The notes below the pieces were generated by a model. The model made no database searches. It was not told where the DNA came from and saw only the letters and a program-made list of their open reading frames with translations. Position numbers and translations under genes: made by a program. Positions 61,778 through 64,000 of a stretch of DNA of 64,000 nucleotides are shown piece after piece; the first letter of the stretch is position 1, and the number at the start of each line of letters is the position of its first letter. The DNA is from Blastomyces gilchristii SLH14081. Lineage: Eukaryota > Ascomycota > Eurotiomycetes > Onygenales > Ajellomycetaceae. The stretch lies in the NCBI RefSeq assembly GCF_000003855.2, contig NW_003101672.1, forward strand, positions 643,483-707,482, in the 5' to 3' direction.

Positions 61778-64000
61778 TGTATGTCGACGAATTCAAGCAG
61801 GTAGATGCAAGGCTAAGAAATAGAACTAGGTGTAAGAAATTGATATGAGACCCCAAAACGAAAAGGCTTCCTGCCGGATGAGTTGTTAATTTGAGAAGGT
61901 TGCAGTTTTATCCAGCTTTTTATAGCGCACAGGTGAAGCAGGAAGCTCTCTCGCTCGAGCGAAAGTCGGAGATCGGCCATACCCCCCAAATTCTGTGACC
62001 AGCCAGTGGGAGATCCGCTTCAGCCTCGATACTATGGCCTGTAGGCCAGTTTGCAATTCGATGTATACAGTTGAACCATGCGGATCAGACTTAAATTTGG
62101 AAGTTGCACGGACTCGCAGAGCTGACAGGTGTGCAGCAAACTCGTTTTCCAAGATTTCAAAATAATTGGTAGACGGGAGCCTATGGCATGGCCAGACCAG
62201 AGGAGTAAACAGCTGTGAAGAGGCTCGAAAGAGCTGATCTGATCAACACCTGTTCCCGTAACGCTCTCACATTCGCCTGAGCGCCCAATCTCCTGATGAA
62301 GGGATCCGTGGATGCAGCGTGATGTAAATGTGCAAAAACCTCTCACTAGTATTGCGGTAATTTCACCCAGCGTTAAAAGATCATTTTCTCAACGATTAAG
62401 TCAAGGCAGAGGCATGCCTCCCATTTCTCGTTTGTGTCAATCAATGTGGATTTCCAATCTCCGAGTCAAATTAATAATGCACCACACCCTGTAGTTGCAA
62501 CAAGGACAGTTAGTTAATAACTCTAGGAATGCTGAGGTTGCTACTTACCTTTCGGTTGCATGGTTTGTATTCCCAGGGTGCAAATGCGTCACCAAAGAAT
62601 GCTGCTACCTTCTCGCAGGGCATTTTGACTATCCAAAAATCTGAAATCTCGTAAATTGACATTGTGATTTTTTCTATTTCCCCCAAAGGTGGCGTAGACA
62701 GGGTATTCTCAGCCCGCCATGTCTCCAGAAATCAAGGCAGATCAAAGATGGCTGTGCGTATCCCCAGGTTGCGCGTATCCTCAAATTTTAGACGTCATGT
62801 GCGACATGGGCTCGTGCATCTCTCTCTATTCCAACGAATCACATCGAAAGGATATTCGGATCAAACTATGAATCAGTATCCTCAGCACCTCCGATTCTAT
62901 TTTCGAGAGAATATATCATTTTAAAGGATTGAGGGGCTGAGCTTAGCCATCTTACTTGTTGAGTTTGTGTGAGGGGTAGCTATGTCGTAAAGGCTTCATT
63001 CTTTCTGTTTCACCAACATCGAGTTGCTAGTGCTGCAGGGTGATGTTTCTTATCGCAAGTTCGACTCGCCACTTCCAATCCATGTCTTTCTCCGATCGCT
63101 GGGAAGTGGTCATTTGTTGAAGCAAACCTCAGTTTGGTGATAGTTTTGAGTATATGTGATAAACCCAGGTTTAACGTTCTGCAGACCAGGATACGAGATT
63201 TTCTGCAGGAATTCTGCAGATGACAAGGCTTCGATGTCTACCCACCGCGAGTAGTCCCCGCACTTGCATACAAACCAGGACAGAGTAGTTGGAGAAAAAG
63301 TTAATCGGCATCGGGCTGCCTGCTGTTATTCTTTCATATTTGATGATATACTTTCGTCATCAGTGTTTTAGGCCCTTTCAGGTGGGGTGATGATCAGAAT
63401 CTGATATTCTAGCAAAACGATTGAGAGAGTGTCTACAGATATGTTCTGTTAGGATGGGAGGGTTAGAATTAAACATTGAGCTAGAGAAGAGAAGGACTAG
63501 GAACAACAACATGGCATCTCTGCAATTATAGAAATTGTTTAGATTCCTACGAATCTCGCCCGTTAAGTGGTGTATTAGACCGATAAGAAATGAAGGCTAT
63601 GAAACCGTGCTGAGTGTGCGACAAGTGCCCCATCCGCCGCTGATAAGCTCAAGCTTAGGCCGTGAATCTCATCAAATCTAGGGTTTTGCGGTTTCCGAAC
63701 CACACAACAAGGTGGAGGAGGCATGGCAGTGACTGACTGGATAAATATACTCTATCTTCGTTTAGTACGTCAGTAGATAGCCAATTGGAAAATCAAGGAG
63801 CCTAGGAATGTATGTGAACGCAAGAACTTAACTAATGGCATGTCATCCCCTATTTGAAACCCCTTCCTTGTAGAACGTAGTTCTGCGAATTGCGTTAGCG
63901 ATAAGCTGAAAGAAATTAAATCCCTTTCAAAAATCCATTCGGATGATTTGGGTCAGGCAGACTGTTCAGCCTAGACTCGATTCCTCCACTCTGGAGAACT
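61778..64000. other. Right-end region without a confident gene
   Basis: Holds the tyrosinase promoter and AT-balanced DNA. Apart from the orphan frame at 61886-62262, no coding frame, repeat family or RNA gene was recognised up to the window end. Confidence 0.4.
61886..62262 (-). other. Orphan open frame upstream of tyrosinase
   Basis: A minus-strand frame is open for about 125 codons but has no ATG. The composition is protein-like, for example FEILENEFAAHLSALRVRAT and VYIELQTGLQAIVSRLKRIS, predicted helical. It ends KKLDKTATFSN at 61886, about 110 bases before the tyrosinase start on the same strand. It may be the last exon of an unrecognised gene, a fragment or chance. Confidence 0.25.

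Overview
This 64 kb window comes from a filamentous ascomycete. The best fit is order Onygenales (the Blastomyces, Histoplasma and Emmonsia side of the Eurotiomycetes). Reasons: short spliceosomal introns with CTAAC/CTGAC-type branch sites, a fungal gene set (tyrosinase, JHD1-type demethylase, Vps62, MEP ammonium transporter), long simple-sequence intergenic DNA, and one AT-rich retroelement relic stripped of CpG beside GC-normal genes. The genus cannot be fixed from the sequence alone.

Layout. 1-2.2 kb: AT-rich, RIP-like mutated Ty1/copia relic (minus strand) ending at a 159-bp LTR-like segment. 2.5-3.6 kb: NmrA-like NAD(P)-binding protein. 3.6-8.5 kb: no gene seen, dense simple repeats. 8.5 kb: small Thr/Pro-rich protein followed by a long polypyrimidine tract. 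10-11 kb: TFIIIC triple-barrel subunit (minus). 13.3-14.9 kb: Vps62-like protein. 17.3-21.9 kb: PHD-JmjC histone demethylase JHD1 (minus). 22-26 kb: gene-poor, with an MFS transporter pseudogene. 26.3-27.1 kb: SF3B6/p14 in five exons. 28.5-29.7 kb: STIMATE-family membrane protein. 30.7-33 kb: UTP18. 33.7-35.7 kb: hexokinase (minus). 36.5-37.9 kb: sirtuin Hst2 (minus), divergent from COG4 (38.4-41.1 kb). 43.2-45.1 kb: ammonium transporter. 46.3-49.6 kb: Pmr1-type Ca2+/Mn2+ ATPase (minus), divergent from RAD21 (50.5-52.4 kb). 53.8 kb: small hypothetical protein. 55.5-58.2 kb: ten-exon DHA1-type MFS transporter, convergent with a seven-exon tyrosinase (59.2-61.8 kb, minus). 61.8-64 kb: no confident gene.

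Most genes are unrelated housekeeping functions: Pol III transcription, splicing, rRNA processing, Golgi tethering, cohesion, glycolysis and chromatin. They do not form a pathway. The only pairing that may be functional is the tyrosinase with the convergent DHA1 transporter, which is inference. Exon boundaries were derived by hand from reading-frame continuity and splice consensus. No tRNA, rRNA or CRISPR array was recognised by eye.

No obviously new multigene system is present. The most unusual signal is the dinucleotide pattern of the first 2 kb: no CpG, almost no CpC/GpG, but CpA and CpT kept. This differs from classical Neurospora-type RIP, which consumes CpA.
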